64,000 nt of DNA from Monocercomonoides exilis (GCA_001643675.2 LSRY02000053.1:151001-215000); one strand, 5' to 3'. Counted from the first letter of the stretch, positions 48,801 to 60,424 are shown. Numbers and translations: made by a program. The notes: generated from the letters alone by a model not told the origin.

Positions 48801-51025
48801 CAGAAAGAAGCATTAGCAAGAGAGACAGTTTTGCAATCTGATATAGCAATTGCACAGCCTTGCGAAAATCCAAATCCAGAGACATTCACGAATTTCATCG
48901 TCAACGAACCTTCTTCAACATGAATCAGGGATTTTATTGATTGCTGTGCTGATTGGGAGCTTTTTGTGAAACTGCACAGTTCCAACCTAATTGAACCAGA
49001 TGAGCCAATTGCAATTGCAGATCGATTGAATACACAAACAAATTGAATCCTCTTTGCATTCAGCGAACCATTCCCAATGTAGATCAAACATTCTGTTGAT
49101 GAGGCTTCGCGACACTTTATTGCTGATGCATTGTTCTCTGCTCCGCTGAGAATGATATTTCTCCAGTCGATGTCAATCATGTCTTCTTTGAATTCTTCCC
49201 CATTCACATACACACTTTGGTTTAGTTGCTCTCTCCATCTTGTCACTCCATATTCCACCGTTCGGCATTCTGAACCTGTTCCTCCACAAGTGATCCCATT
49301 GCCTCCAGAATTGCTGATGTGTATTTCTGGCTGGGGGGTTGGTAGATATGAGTCATATGCAATACCTCTATCTTCACAATCCCCTGCGTATTCACTGCAT
49401 TGCACGACTTTTCTTGGAGCTGTTGAAAGCGTAAAGCTATGCTGTATCTGAATTGTATTTTTCAAGCTAAATCCCTTTCCAATATAAATATCTGCTGCAT
49501 GTGTCGATTTCTGCACTGTATTGTTTTCAAACAAGCAAAACTGGATTTTTTCACATACATTGTAATTATTACCGGACGTGTCAAATCCTCCTGCACCAAT
49601 TTTAGCATCTCCTTTGAATAAATAGCAATTTGACATTACAAAATCAAGAATTTGATTTTGAAGAAATACAGTTCCAGCATAACATTTGAGTGCTCTGCTG
49701 TTTTCGAAGACAGAGTCGTAAATTGATCCACTTCCAACAAGATGCCATGCAACACTTCCTCCATAAGCTGCTGAACAATTTTCAAAAGAACAGTCAAAAA
49801 TAAAAGTAAAATTACTTGTAATATGAGCAAATGCTCCTCCGATTGATTGTGCTCCCGTTCCTCTGCAACTATTAAATATTGAATTTTCAATGTAGCAATC
49901 ACTTCCATTGCTAAAAATCGCACCCCCATATCCATATTGATCATTGTATGTATCGGTGCATTCGGAAAATGTGCATTTCTCAACAGTGAGCTTGGCACTT
50001 TCGCAAACTGCAATTGCACCACCATTAGCAGCGCTGCATTCAGCGAAGTTGCAATCTTCGAACTTGATTTCCCCATCTGAAAACGATTGGGCCTTATTCG
50101 TGTAGTTCTGATGAGAAATGGTGTTTCTCGAACGAATGAAAGAAGTGTTCGAGGAGCTGAAACCACATCCACAAGAGCCAGAGATGAGAACACCATAAAT
50201 TGGACAAACACAATCGGTGACTGTGCATCCTTCGATTTTGCTCTCTTGCAAAGAATGCTTTTGTGGCAAGTTTTTGTTGCTGCTATGAACAGACACATTG
50301 TGGAAGCTGCAAAAAGAAGCCAAAGCAAATGACAAATTCAGATCACCAATGAACGGATTCACAGACGAAGCACAAAATGACGAAAATGTGCAGCTAAAAA
50401 CATGAACATTTCCTGCCAAAGACATCGTGCAGGTGTTTGCTGAAACAAGAGATGGACACGCCTGCTTCGGAAAAGTCCTTTGGAATGAAATATTCGTCAT
50501 TCTAATTGTTCCTCCTGCGCACTCAAAAGGAGATAATTCAGTCTCTGCAACCACACTCATTATGCAATCGCTTACAGATAATGTGGACAATTCATTCCTC
50601 ACAGAAATGGTAGATGCGTTTTTTTGGACAATTATTATTCGTTCAACAGCCAACGATGAGTTCAGAACCATCATCCTACTTCTAATCCAGCTCCACTCAT
50701 TCCTGCCATCATTGAGTGCGAAAGCAACAGAGTTATGATCGAATTTCCTCTCTTCATCCACTGGCAATTGTTTTATGCTTTTTTCTGCTTTTGGTGACCA
50801 GCTTGATGAATCCATAACTTTTACCTCTTTAGCATTCACCATATTGATTGCATTCACTATGTGCAAGTATGGTTCATTTTTGTTTGTATCACTATCGTCT
50901 CCAAGGCGTTCAATGTTATTATCTTGAAAATCGACTTTTTCGAATCCATCTCCTTTCCAACTGATACCTTCTTTGCAGAATAGAGTGCGAATAATTATAA
51001 AGACACTAAAACTTCTTAAAATCAT
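42839..51025 (-). CDS. Gene C: third beta-helix, single-pass membrane, pseudokinase protein (intact frame)
   Basis: From ATG 51025 (signal peptide MILRSFSVFIIIRTLFC) to TAA 42839-42841 the frame is open for 2,728 aa with no intron or frameshift, which supports the restored reading of genes A and B. An N-terminal Cys-rich beta-helix segment is followed by four modules with the CGx(3-5)PC/EC header near residues 578, 928, 1302 and 1695, one fewer than A and B. The transmembrane helix is near 2303-2328 (SSWAAIIAIIFVVLFLIVLI), then the shared MSPEEQWRRAE segment, acidic Ser-rich linker, and a pseudokinase C-lobe (RWKAPELL, FSIGMMLWECL). HRD and DFG are absent. The ectodomain is diverged from A and B, but the stretch 43185-43697 is nearly identical to them in DNA. 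The C-terminal 60 residues diverge again. A membrane receptor or scaffold role is inferred. Confidence 0.85.
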   Translation of the reverse strand: MILRSFSVFIIIRTLFCKEGISWKGDGFEKVDFQDNNIERLGDDSDTNKNEPYLHIVNAINMVNAKEVKVMDSSSWSPKAEKSIKQLPVDEERKFDHNSVAFALNDGRNEWSWIRSRMMVLNSSLAVERIIIVQKNASTISVRNELSTLSVSDCIMSVVAETELSPFECAGGTIRMTNISFQRTFPKQACPSLVSANTCTMSLAGNVHVFSCTFSSFCASSVNPFIGDLNLSFALASFCSFHNVSVHSSNKNLPQKHSLQESKIEGCTVTDCVCPIYGVLISGSCGCGFSSSNTSFIRSRNTISHQNYTNKAQSFSDGEIKFEDCNFAECSAANGGAIAVCESAKLTVEKCTFSECTDTYNDQYGYGGAIFSNGSDCYIENSIFNSCRGTGAQSIGGAFAHITSNFTFIFDCSFENCSAAYGGSVAWHLVGSGSIYDSVFENSRALKCYAGTVFLQNQILDFVMSNCYLFKGDAKIGAGGFDTSGNNYNVCEKIQFCLFENNTVQKSTHAADIYIGKGFSLKNTIQIQHSFTLSTAPRKVVQCSEYAGDCEDRGIAYDSYLPTPQPEIHISNSGGNGITCGGTGSECRTVEYGVTRWREQLNQSVYVNGEEFKEDMIDIDWRNIILSGAENNASAIKCREASSTECLIYIGNGSLNAKRIQFVCVFNRSAIAIGSSGSIRLELCSFTKSSQSAQQSIKSLIHVEEGSLTMKFVNVSGFGFSQGCAIAISDCKTVSLANASFWDIESKQNGGCLKTVWSKGFEDGCDASINECTFEHCIVSGDGNGGGALFLSLPNTCSTTISGCSFEECEAPFDSQEGFGGGIFLNLEHSDAAFAITTPTFSSEKPNKAKNGNDLFVQSPDLKESITNETLPFAYALGHSSFDDMCGFHGNDHEHSIPLVLFLEEIGSTIHAGSEDGADTVVCGFSDYPCQSVDYCVKRLAELDVKTIAVIDSSTIKNEMDLHNLDLKSSNTSKAEMTCAKSLNTLTGKVMAATGNVSIELIRFLLPSSFDAEIETLIFLSSESNMSLTKCAFEMQQGEVSQISYWLVQICGGILNIDDFLLSSANLQHAPVAVSESTASTPATVISLNVKNAEIGDQALVCVVPSSTSKLLNDGETSNKAIFLTQCSFEGIDNDNANNALLMSSSISSHVECLHWNVTNVKGTQSMEGGAMKIVVEAQGQFTMENATFTKCCAESETGGKGGGVYFDCSASNTFSFQQMAFDQCSAKHGKNMFFLSSDLNVSITKQTLAFEVSETASDTYLFIGSDSTKTNFDLCRFLIGFASQEIHLSKNSGWDVLRCGSGEEPCATMEYGQKHFRALEDPAQQNMNTFVIIEEAQVNSEVDISNVTVTSVDVKSHPSLTFGAAISPQAGKEEESDSVLVNTGTCTLASIEICCGDGSEWKQTKLISTTGSSFAAQGCSFTSASEAAIPYCVVACLFGTCELSSCSIQSIKAERHILMVSHDSSIDLTNVSMNNMELMGKSIISALAQTELRGEPQELNEGSSSTVRLKCCTLYSLLQSAPSEPSIISCTGSEPCSVSVQNTSMKNCGSSESEKGGGMIMSLSEGGFFECSFSAISGCFCSATGRGGAIFLDCSLITSDGLLPFLLKNTTFMENKAFVGRDVYVKCANVKTQIGAELFELDFRAPFVREFAVWGCTAPDYGDEQDLLLLVVVYRSETIFASSSSNNSSDSRQCGGISEPCISLNVALPHIIPSAYSNLLIDKSAEVTGEARARDVTIKSLEQESDKGVLLLNCSVESNTDSLVTCSSNVKMEFLTFLFGSAFFSSHSSLLSLTDGNLSISDAAFTQEDSTGNSEMKLNCSIILVENGRLSINGCTFTCLRLSSSCVVARGGQYCLLMELNISDVNSGNLFDFRNLANLSMQQLLVSSCMFDRSALILRNCKDSLQQNIQMRGIQCGSNMIVLSSDGSGGHSNIRCSNLEFDDTHVSKESLLSVECEEANVEMNFLAISNAMLMEGCAVNVKSNDSEFRLKQSSFQNITRNSFGPCCLAASSSALSSSLLVELENYTNQKCISSSEKGRIAALTDLSDVCLSLCAFDGAASTQELRSNKESLEELCRWNGSMIDLQNCSGLMKDSTLTNSENGGLSLSGGSVEIYDGRFENNNPSIANYGSARRNVLCENSAKLKVESLKGGDGVKDNTSLWILEEGCTLEGIAKERASPLFIPKVESVSSEKSGEKVNLVFRGSILLPCNLSFKTVIAIGDEEVVEKYLFDESDFISEEEVHGSVPVKTFEGVASEAEVRACILFGKADLPSATDSFILKNRSNSEPNGEGNLVEGGKEGRSSWAAIIAIIFVVLFLIVLIVAVVLAVRWKEAKNEAEDLREIANDNIRKDPKAFEMVTMEMSPEEQWRRAEREAEKKNDERMKKRIYETNMEHSESSEHLLSESGSTEYILGRDSDKIPDWALEKVEEEETRKRTPSPSISSISSTSTTDTDSSFICGEDLCPTTSSMSNLVDAMACSSPHEKLIVDLRDSLFMLLHGRNAKKEMAIGTLQEREVSAAQILFWVVNLALHSFDEMENPLQSLINLSPHIVLFSEHMVICIALHSDCSSDSDTSSVSSSTVVTSASADDDDDDDRDSLPSSAFEDDEDNRKECMRWKAPELLMNKKMDATKESVVFSIGMMLWECLTLQIPFEEYEAETAGQKIVNGERPNVDAVKESDLAETAEGCWAGESEARLSIVELKRVFIQHFPKEAVVLTMSDAIDFAT
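43185..43697. repeat. Patch nearly identical to genes A and B
   Basis: About 510 bases within gene C match 6845-7357 (and the mirror in gene B) almost base for base, including the (GAT/GAC) acidic repeat and the Ser-rich linker, with a few substitutions clustered at about 43476 and 43525-43562. Flanking coding sequence is visibly more diverged, which fits a short gene-conversion tract. Confidence 0.75.
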
Positions 51026-51471
51026 GAATCTAGCTCTCTCTTTGCCACGCAAAACAATATTGGATCTTGAATAAAAATGTATTATGAGTTTTGATCAATA
51101 TTTAAAAAATGGTTTAAGATTTCAGATTGACAAAGAGAAGTGTCAGCTTTTTTACAAATATTAAAATATGTAAAAATCTTTGATGCAATAAGTTTTTTTG
51201 AATGCTTTTTTGAGAAAAAAAATAAGATAAGATAAGAAAGTTATTTAGCAATTACGTCGAACCAAAAGAAATCATACTCAAAAAAATTAAATTATAACTA
51301 GAAAAGTCAATGTTATAATGAATAATTGTTGAATAAATTTAACATTAATCAAAATTCAATTCCTTTTGCATACAACAATAAACTAAAAATCATAAAATTC
51401 ATTTATCTATCGAGGAAAAATGTGATATGAAATTAAACACTCGGTTTTTTTTAAAAGAAAAAACAAAAAGC
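51026..51471. other. AT-rich upstream region of gene C
   Basis: Non-coding AT-rich sequence between the start of gene C and the 3' end of the next minus-strand gene. It should contain the gene C promoter. No motif was recognised. Confidence 0.55.
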
Positions 51472-52891
51472 TCATAACGAAATGAAACGAGGCAAATTAA
51501 ACATTCCCTTTGCATTTGGGACTGTAAAGCTTTCAATAATATCTTCGTATCCTTCCTCTTCAAGTTTATCAAATGTCTCTCTTCTTATCATCTTCTGCAT
51601 CTTTTTGGCTTTTTTGTCTTTTACTTCCAAGTTAAGCGCCCTTTTCAGCTTCTCAAAGAAATTCGCGCAATGTTTCATAATTCCGTTTCTCAGAGTCGGT
51701 TGTTGTATTTCTTCCGCAAAGAAATCAACAACACCTCCCCTCAGCAAATCGTTCCAATGTGAATTTTCTGCGAATTGCATTCCATTCAAAGCAAGAAGAC
51801 ACTGATGGTACTGCTCTTCTTCACATCCTCGCGCTGCCCTGCAAAATCTCACAACACATTCATACAAATCAGCCAAACTTCCTTTCGGTTTGCAGCGGTA
51901 AAAAAAGGCTTCAAGTGTAGAGAGCCATCTTTTGATTAGAAAAACATCATTTCCTCTTTTTGCTTTGCTTTGACCATCCACTAATGCTTCCAGTTCATCC
52001 AATTCTTTTTTCATTTCTTTCACAAAATTCAACTCCACACTCACCAGTTTTTCTAATGCTTCATCCCATTCAAAACAGTTCAATAAAAACTCCCAAGCAG
52101 ATTGGCAAGCAAGAAGAGTCAGATTATGATGCTGTTGATGTTGATTGATGATATTTTTGATCTTGGGCAAATACAATGCTTTATCTACATACTATTAAAA
52201 AGAAAAGAGAAAATAATTAGTTAATCAATAAAAAAAGAAATTGTCAAACTTTGAAATGGCTGATATTATTCAATGCCACCAATGCCATTTCCACTTCTGT
52301 TTGCGTTTTATGGTTTTCCCCTGCGTTCATGGCAACTTGGAATAGGCATGGAATACAAGTAGAAAATAATTCTTGTGGACTTCCGCTTTTAAAATCAAAT
52401 TTAAGAAGCAGTAGATAACATTCGCAAATATCAACAAGAAGATTTTTACCATATTCCTTTTCCTTTTTTTCTGTTTTAGCGATCATTTCTTTGAATCTTT
52501 TCCCCAGAGAAGAGTTTTTAAAATTATTATTCATCATTCCCTTCAATGCTTCACAAAAGCCAACGCACTTCAGCATCATAATTGTGCATTCCAATGATAA
52601 TTTCTTTTCTTCAATCATGTCATCTATCTCGTTGAACACCGTCACAGTTAGAATACTATCCAATTCCTTTCGATTCATTTCTTTAATCAAGCTGTTTATT
52701 TCTTCAATTTTTGCTTTTTTTCCAGCAGAATCGCAGCTTTTAAGTTCTGCAAACATTTCTACAAGTAAATCAAAAATCAGATTAAATGACTCATTTGAAA
52801 AAAGGTGTAAAAACATACCTGTAAAGCGTTCTCTCAACGATATTTTCTTCTCCAAAATTGCTTCATTACCTGCAATAAAATGCACGCTCAT
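51472..52891 (-). CDS. Hypothetical helical protein, three exons
   Basis: Exons 52891-52819, 52758-52250 and 52191-51472 join in frame to 433 aa plus TGA. The introns are short GT-AG (60 and 58 bases). The first intron is a multiple of three and lacks a stop, so unspliced RNA would add a hydrophobic insert. Splicing instead gives RERFTEMFAELKSCD. The protein is Lys/Glu- and Leu-rich, alpha-helical, with a Cys-rich middle (LLVDICECYLL) and basic C-terminus. Helical-repeat (ARM/HEAT-like) architecture is possible, but no family was recognised. The start is uncertain: TTTTATTGCAG at the beginning of the frame looks like a splice acceptor, so an additional upstream exon could exist. Confidence 0.7.
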
Positions 52892-53811
52892 TGCTGATTA
52901 GTTAAATGAAGCAGATATTAAAATTTGAAATAAGTTCAAAACTCAAAATAATTATAAAAAATTCTTTCCAATCAATTATCAATTATTATTTAATGGGTTT
53001 TATTTTTTGCAAAATAAAATTTTTAAGATTTGAAGGATAATCCTTTCCAAGAAAATAATAATTGTCTCATTAAACTATCTTATCCACAAAGGACAGTCAT
53101 TCTTTGAAAATATTTTGAGTTTGTTGGTAAAATTCATTTTTTTGGAGAAACAAAAAAACTAATAATAAAAATTTCTGTCGAAATCATTTTTTGACTCGAG
53201 TTTGAGAAATTAATTCAAAATGAGAAAAATAAAATGAAATAAAAACGTTGACAAACAATATTCTGAAAACAAAAGCAAGGAAATTCTTTTTCCATGCATT
53301 TTCTTTGGGAAATATTATTTGATTATTACTTGAATGAAAGAAAGCTTTCAAAAAGGACCTGTCAAACCAAATCTTTAAAATAAATCTGAAATGAGAAAAC
53401 TAATTAAAAAATTTATTGGCAATTTTAAATTATTTGCGAAGTTGAAAAAAAAACACAAAACAAAAATGTTTTAAGAAAAACTATTTTGGTTGAAAAAAAA
53501 ATATTCTAAAGAATATCCAATGAAATTGAAAACAAGCCAAATAAAAAATCTTCATTGCGGTTTCGAATATTTGTTTGCTTTTACGCAAGAATAACCGCTC
53601 TTCAGCATGAGAAAAAAATAAAATAAAATAAAATAAAATTAAAAAAGGAAATATTTATTTTCATTTTAATTTTTCAATAAAAATTCATCAAACCTAATTT
53701 TCGATTTTGAAAACAATCAAAAAAGAATGACTCCTCTATTCTTCTATAATTACCCTATATAACTCCATTTTCCTATTTTATCATTTTTATTTTTATTTTT
53801 ATTTTTTTATT
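52892..53811. other. AT-rich intergenic region
   Basis: About 920 bases of AT-rich DNA between two minus-strand genes. It should hold the 3' flank of the Ser-rich kinase and the promoter or a missing first exon of the hypothetical gene. A short AAAAT tandem array occurs near 53615-53640. Nothing else is recognised. Confidence 0.55.
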
Positions 53812-56800
53812 TTATTTTTTTCCAATCACATTAGAAAAAGGACCACAATTGAGAAAAGAAGGGAGATTTGTGCTATCATTTAGCTGCTCAAATAAAGACC
53901 TGTTTTGCCTTTCATTGTTATTTTTCTCTGAAGTTGCCAAATTCTTCTCGTTTTCGATGTTTTGAGAATCTTTGCTATTGTTAAGCTTATCTTTTACAGC
54001 ATCAATAGAAGCAGATGATGATGATGATGATGAAGTCGAAGAAGAAGTCGAAGAAGAAGAAGAAGAAGAAGAAGAAGAAGCACATCCTCTAAATTCTGCT
54101 TGGTTGCAGTGGAGAGTGTTCAAAAGCGCAAACATCTGCTCTTCAGCCAATATTTGAATGGCTTCTCCACACGAATAATACGGAACAGGAGGATGAAACA
54201 CAGTTTTGATCCTTTTTTCACTTGAAGAAGTGGTAGAAACTGATGAATTTGAGAAAGTTGGGTTGTTTGAAGAAGAAGAAGAAGAAGAAGAAAATGATGA
54301 TGATGACGGAGAAGAAGATGATAATGATGATGATGGAGAAAATGAAGAAGAAGATGATAATGATGAAGATGGAATCGAAGAAACAGCGGAAGCATCCAGC
54401 TTTTGACATAACTTTATTTTGCATGAGCTTACAAATGTATGCTTGCATGAAGGGCATGTCATCAATATGTTAGCAGAGGAAGGTATATAACCAGCTGAAT
54501 GATTGACTTTTGTCAATAAATGGGAAGATGAGGCATCTGACGCAGCATTTTGACATGGGAAAGAGGAATTCAGTGAAAGATGTTTGCTTCCACTCTCTTT
54601 TCTTGTATTGCTTTGTTCATTTGAAAAACTGCCTTCACAAACGCCATTCAAACCACTTGTATTGAAATTTAGTGCGTTTTCGTGTGTTTTGCCTTTTTGC
54701 CCCAAATTCTGCAAATTCATGTCATTTTTTGACATTTCACTGTTTTTCTTCTCTTTTCGAGCCAACCCTGCTCCGTTCTGATGGCTCAACTGCCTCACAC
54801 TATTCGGATCAATGAACGAATTGTTCCTTCTTTCTTCTCCCAAATCTGCAAAAGCCATCGAATCGCTGAGGGAAGCTAGCGAAGGCACCAGCGCTGAAGA
54901 AGAGCGCCGGTTGGGCAGCCGATGCTCTGATAAAGGTGAGTGTTTAGTTGTCCGATTGGAAAATTGATTAGAAAACTGATTGGGAAACTGATTTGGAAAC
55001 TGATTAGTAAACTGATTTGAAAACTGTTTTTCTCTTCTTCCGCTGTGAAGATCGTGGAGGAGCGAAGAGGATGTGTTGCGACGTGCCATGGAAAGTGCTG
55101 TGGCTGGCTGGAATTTCACTCGTTTCAGAGAGGAAGAGGCAGAAGACGATGAAGCTGAGTCTGCAATTTCTGTGGTGCTTCCATCAGTCAGAGCGAGGGA
55201 GTTGGAGCGGGTGATGGCAGAAGAAGAAGAGGAGGAGGAGGAGGAGGAAGAGGAAGAATTAGAAGAAGAATTGGAAGAAGAAGAAGAAGGAAACTGAACA
55301 AACAGTGGATAAAGATTATTCAAGTCCTGTGCATCTTTTGAAGCAGCAGGAGGAAACGAAAGCAACTTGCGAACAGCTGTTGGCTGTGGAGGAGGGAAAA
55401 ACATGAACTGGAATGGATCAAATAAGAAAGACAAAGGCAGAGAAGAAGGAAGAGTGAAAGAGACTTCTTGAAGAGATTCCTTGGAGAAGATGACGAAGAG
55501 GTTGTAGGTGAGCTTGATTGGGCGGACGAGTTTGTTCAGCATTGATTGAGTGACAGTGAAGGAGCGATGGGAAGAAGAAGAAGAGGAGAAGGAGGAAGAA
55601 GAGGAAGAGGAAGAAGAAGTTAATGGAGGGAAGGAGGAAGGGAACGGAGAAGAGAAGAATGCTGAAGCAGAAGCAGAAGAGGAGGAAGAGGAGGAGGAGG
55701 CGGGGGAAGAAGAAGAGGCAGGAGAAGGAGAAGGAGAGGATGTTCGTAAAGGTGCAAAAGGAGGCAACGTAAAACCTTCTGCATTTGCAAAAACAGACAT
55801 AGGAGAAGAGGAAGAGGAAGAAGAGGAAGAGGAAGATGAAAGATTCGAAGAAGAAGAAGAGGAGGAAGAAGAAGAGGAAGAATTCGAATTGAAACACGAG
55901 GAGCAAGATGAAGAAGAGATGAAAGATTGCCAGCTTGATGAGTCATGAAAGTCCAGCGGAGCAAACGTCATCAGAAATCGCGAGCAGAACTGAGAAATGA
56001 AGAGAGTGAGGGAGTTGAGTGCGAATGCAGCGAGGGAGAACTGCTCGGAGGGATGAGAGAAGGAGAGAGAGGGAGATAAAGGGGAATAGCGAAGAAGATC
56101 GTGGAAGATTCGAAGAGTGGCTGAAGAAGCAGCAGCAGAAGAGGAAGAGGAAGAGGAGGAAGAGGAAGAGGAAGAAGAAGAATTGGATGTGTTGCTGAAG
56201 GAATGAGAGGGAGAGCCTAAAAGTGGAGTGAGCTGAGAGGGGAAAACAAGGGAGGAAGCATAAGCATTGGAAGAAGAAGAAGAGGAGGAGGAGGAAGAGG
56301 AAGATGAAGATGAAGAAGCAGCAGAATTGATTGTATTCAATGAAGAAACGGAAGCTGATGATGGGATCGAAAGCGAGGAAGCATACAAAGAAGCCAGTCT
56401 GTTCTGCATCTGCAACCCTTGCCTTCTCTTCTGCTGGGGTGAATACAACACGATCGAAGACTGCTGCGAATGGAGAGAGGAAAGAGAAGAAACGTCTGAA
56501 GATGAGTGGGGTAGAGGGGTTTGTGAGTCCGGAGTGTGGAGAATGTGGGAGGAGAGGCAGGTGTCTGAGTTTTGAGGGAGAAGAGGAGGGTATTTTGAGT
56601 GTGAGGAAGGGAAAGCGCTGAGTGAGTCAGCAGCAATGGAGAGGGCAGGGGTGGAGGAGGAATTGGAAGAGGAGGAAGGAGAGGGAGAAGGAGAAGAGGA
56701 AGAGGTAGAAGAGGAAGAGGAAGAAGTGTGGAGATCAGATAGAGAAGGAAGAGAGGAGAAGGAAGGGAGGCTGGAGTGAGTGCTGGGCGAGGCGGCGGGG

Positions 56801-57387
56801 GAGAGAGGGAGGTTTTTGAGAAGAGGAGGAAATGTGTTTGAGAGTATATCATTGCGAAGAGTTGGATTATGCAGCGGAGTTGAGATATCGGAACTGTCAA
56901 TGCAATTGGTGGAAGAAGAAGAATTAACAGAAGAAGAAGAAGAGGAGGAGGAGGATGATGATGATGAAGAAGATAACGAAGACGAATTCAAACCATCTGT
57001 TACATTTTGTCCTATTGAAGCATTCAATTTCCTCGTTTTTGACTGAGGAGATGCAAAAGCCGCCCCCAGCGGTGCCGGCCCAATAGAAAAGCTGTTATTT
57101 CCTTCTGTCCTCATTTCATGGACAACAGGGCTGAGAGGAAGGAGAGGAGGAAGAGAAGAATGAGGAGGAAGAGGGGTGAGAGGGGTGAGAGAGGAAAGAG
57201 GGGTAAGAGAAGGAAGAGGAGTAAGAGGAACAAGAGGGGTGAGGGTGAAGTTTCCTCTGTCTTTTCCTTCTTCGCAGAGCTGGTGTCTGTTTGGATCGAA
57301 GGCATCGATCATTGACTGGGTGAGCATGCCTGGAGTGGAGTAGCTGCGGGGAACAGCTAAGGAATGGGGGGAGTTGGAGTTGGAGTT

Positions 57388-57425
<38 letters not shown>

Positions 57426-60387
57426 ATGATGGATATAGCATGGGATATGGAACTGGACAAAGATTGCTTTCCTCTTGTTCTCTATTGCTCTCTGAGAAAT
57501 TTGCTGTGCCAATGTTTGATGAAAAAGGAGGAGGAGGAAGAGGAGGAGATGATGTTTTGTACAGAACAATTTTATTGGCTGTGCCATTGTCATCTTCTGA
57601 TCCTCCCAATTGTGTTAGCATTCCTTTGGACTGAGTATCAATGACTTCACTTTTGTGAGATGTTTCATTTGAGAATTGTGGCTGTTGATAAAAAATTTCG
57701 CTTCCTCTTCCTTTTTCTCTTTCTCTTTCTCTTTCAATCCCTTCGGCATTATCATTGAAATTATCATTCATGAGTTGACTTGCATCAGTCGTCGTAATTT
57801 GTCCAAATTGAGAAACCGGAGAAACCGGAGAAACCGGAGAAATCGGAGAAATCGGAGAAATAGAATAGAAATGTGATGAATTCTGCTGTAGCACGCCAGA
57901 CGCAGAAGCAGAACGAGGAATTGAATAGGAAGTTCTTTGTTGAGTGGAAGGAAGGGCAACAAGAGGAGGATGGGAGAGCAAAGAGTCGGTGTCAGAGGAA
58001 GAGGAGGTGGAGGAAGAAGAGGAAGAAGAGGAGGAAGAAGAAGTTGAAGAAGAAGATGTTGATGATGAACAAGCGTTCAAATTGTATGTTTTGTTTAAAT
58101 CTTTTTTGAACAATGCTTCGGAAGAAGAAGTTGGAGATAAAGGAGAATATGAATAAGGAGGAAAAGATGAAGAGGAAGAGGGAGAAGAAGAATAAGCAGA
58201 AGAAGAAATGGAAGAAGAAGAAGAAGAAGAATATGAAGGAGAATAAAAAGGAGAGAAAGGAGGAGAAGGAGAAGGAGAGGGAGAAGAAGAAGGAGAAGAA
58301 GGTTGACTTTGATGGATGGGAAGATGAGAAGGGGAAGGGATGGGATGATGCGGAAGAAGGGAAAGAAGAGAAGAGATGGCAGAAGAAGAAGAAGAGAAAG
58401 AAGAAGAAGAAGAAGAAGAAGAAGAGGAGGAGGAGGAGGAAAAATCTGAAGAAGAAGAAGAAGACGATGATGATGAAGGATTTGGCTGAACGTGAAGGAG
58501 ATTTGCATTTATAGCATCTTTTGTGCTGATGTCTAAGTGTGTTGCAGAATTTATTGGGTTTGGCATTGCAGTCACTTCTTCTCTTCCTTCTTCTTTTCCT
58601 TCTTTTCCTTCTTTGGAATTGATATTTCTTTGATACAGAGATTCATTTTGATGATGATTAGGATTGAATTCAATGGAAGTCGTTTCAAGCGAGTGGAATG
58701 GAATGATTGAGGTTACTTTGTTAGCTTTGGTGTATTGCTGATCTGCTAAAGAAGAAGATGATGATGATGAGGAAGAAGAAGAAGAAGAAGATGATGATGA
58801 TGATGATGATGATGAGGAGGAGGAGGAGGAGGAAAAGGAAGAGGAAGAAGAAGAAGAAGATTTAGAATCATTCACAACAGCAGCAGTGGAAGAAGAAGCA
58901 ATCGAAGCAATCGAAGCAATCGAAGCAATTGAAGAAGAAGCAGCAGAAGACACAGAAGGAGGTGTGGTTGTGGGTGTATGAGCAGACGCAGGCGAAGTAT
59001 GGTTGTCAGAAGGATAACAAGGAATCGGTCTAACAGGAGGAACATGGAATTGTGCGGTTCTATTGCTGTTGTTATTGTTATTGCTGATATTATTGTCTGT
59101 GTTAAAGGAATTTACCAATTTGTTCATTGGTTCTTTGAAAAAATAGGGAAACTGTGTTGAATGAGGACGATGACTTATGCTTTTTGGATTGTTTTCTTCT
59201 TCTTCTTTTTCTCCTCCTCTTCCTCCTCCTCTTTCTTCTTCTTCTTCTTCAGAAATTATGATTTTTTGTTTGGCTTGCTCAAATTTCGCTTCTTCGTCTT
59301 CATCGTTTTCTTCGATTTTGACTGTCACAAACTCGATTTTGCTTTGTATTTTGCTGCCTTTTTTGGTCAAATGACGACATTTTGTTGGTTTGTGAAGAAC
59401 TTTAGAATGGATTTCATTGGAATTGCTGGCTAACTTTGTTGATCTTCCTTTTCTTTGGTTGTCTCCTTCACAAACACTTGAATCTTTATTTGTTGTATTT
59501 TCTCCATTAGTACAAATCTTTCGAACTCCTCCGTCATTATCATCGTTTTCTTCTTCTTCTTCTTCTTCTTCTTCTTCTTCTTCCTCCTCCTCCTCCTCCT
59601 CATCATCATCGACATCTGTAATAACCACAGAAGGTGTTGACTGCTGTGAAGAAGCGAAAGAAAGAAGCGAAGAGACACACGAATCAACAGGCGTGTCAAT
59701 AACAGAAAGAAGAGGGCGGCTGAAGGAAGGCTCAGTAAATTCTTCTTCTTCTTCTTCCCTTTCTTTTTCTCCTTTTTCCCCCTTTTCCCCCTTTTCCCCT
59801 CTTTTTCCTTCTTTTCCTTTCTCTTTTCTTTCTTCTTCTTTCTCTTCTTCTTCTTCTTCTTCCTCTTGGATGATTGGAGTAGGGTTGAGTGGAGAAAAAG
59901 TAGAAAAGAAAGAAGAAGAGGAGGAGGAGGAAGAAGAAGAGAAAGAAGAAGAATGTGAAGGAGGAGGGAAAACAACAGGAGAAGGAGGAGAATAAAAGGA
60001 AGAAAAAGAAGAAGTCGAAGAAGTCAAAGAAGAAGGCATAGAAATCTCTTTAGAATCATCTTCTAAGATAACCAATGAATTCGAGTTTTGATGAAAATTA
60101 TGGTCGATTACGTTTCCAGATGAAATATCAGAGCGATCAAAGAGAAGAAGCCTTTGAGCTTTGTGACTATTTAACATTTTGTTTATTTTGTTGTTCTTTT
60201 CACTTTCTTCATTTAATCCATTTAATCCATCATTTTTGCGTTGAATTTCGTTTTCATTCAAAAATTTGCCTTTTATTTGTGTTACATCATTGTTTATTCC
60301 ATTTATCTCATTTGTTATTCCCCTTTCATTCTTCTCTAATTTTCTATTAAAAATTCTGTTTTTCTCTGTTTTGTTATCTTTTAAGCG

Positions 60388-60424
<37 letters not shown>

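Noticed and set aside
6391-51025. Reassigned genetic code (TAA/TAG as Gln) for the host genes
   Set aside because: Frames of more than 2,700 codons lack any internal TAA or TAG while using CAA and CAG for Gln, so the host uses the standard code.
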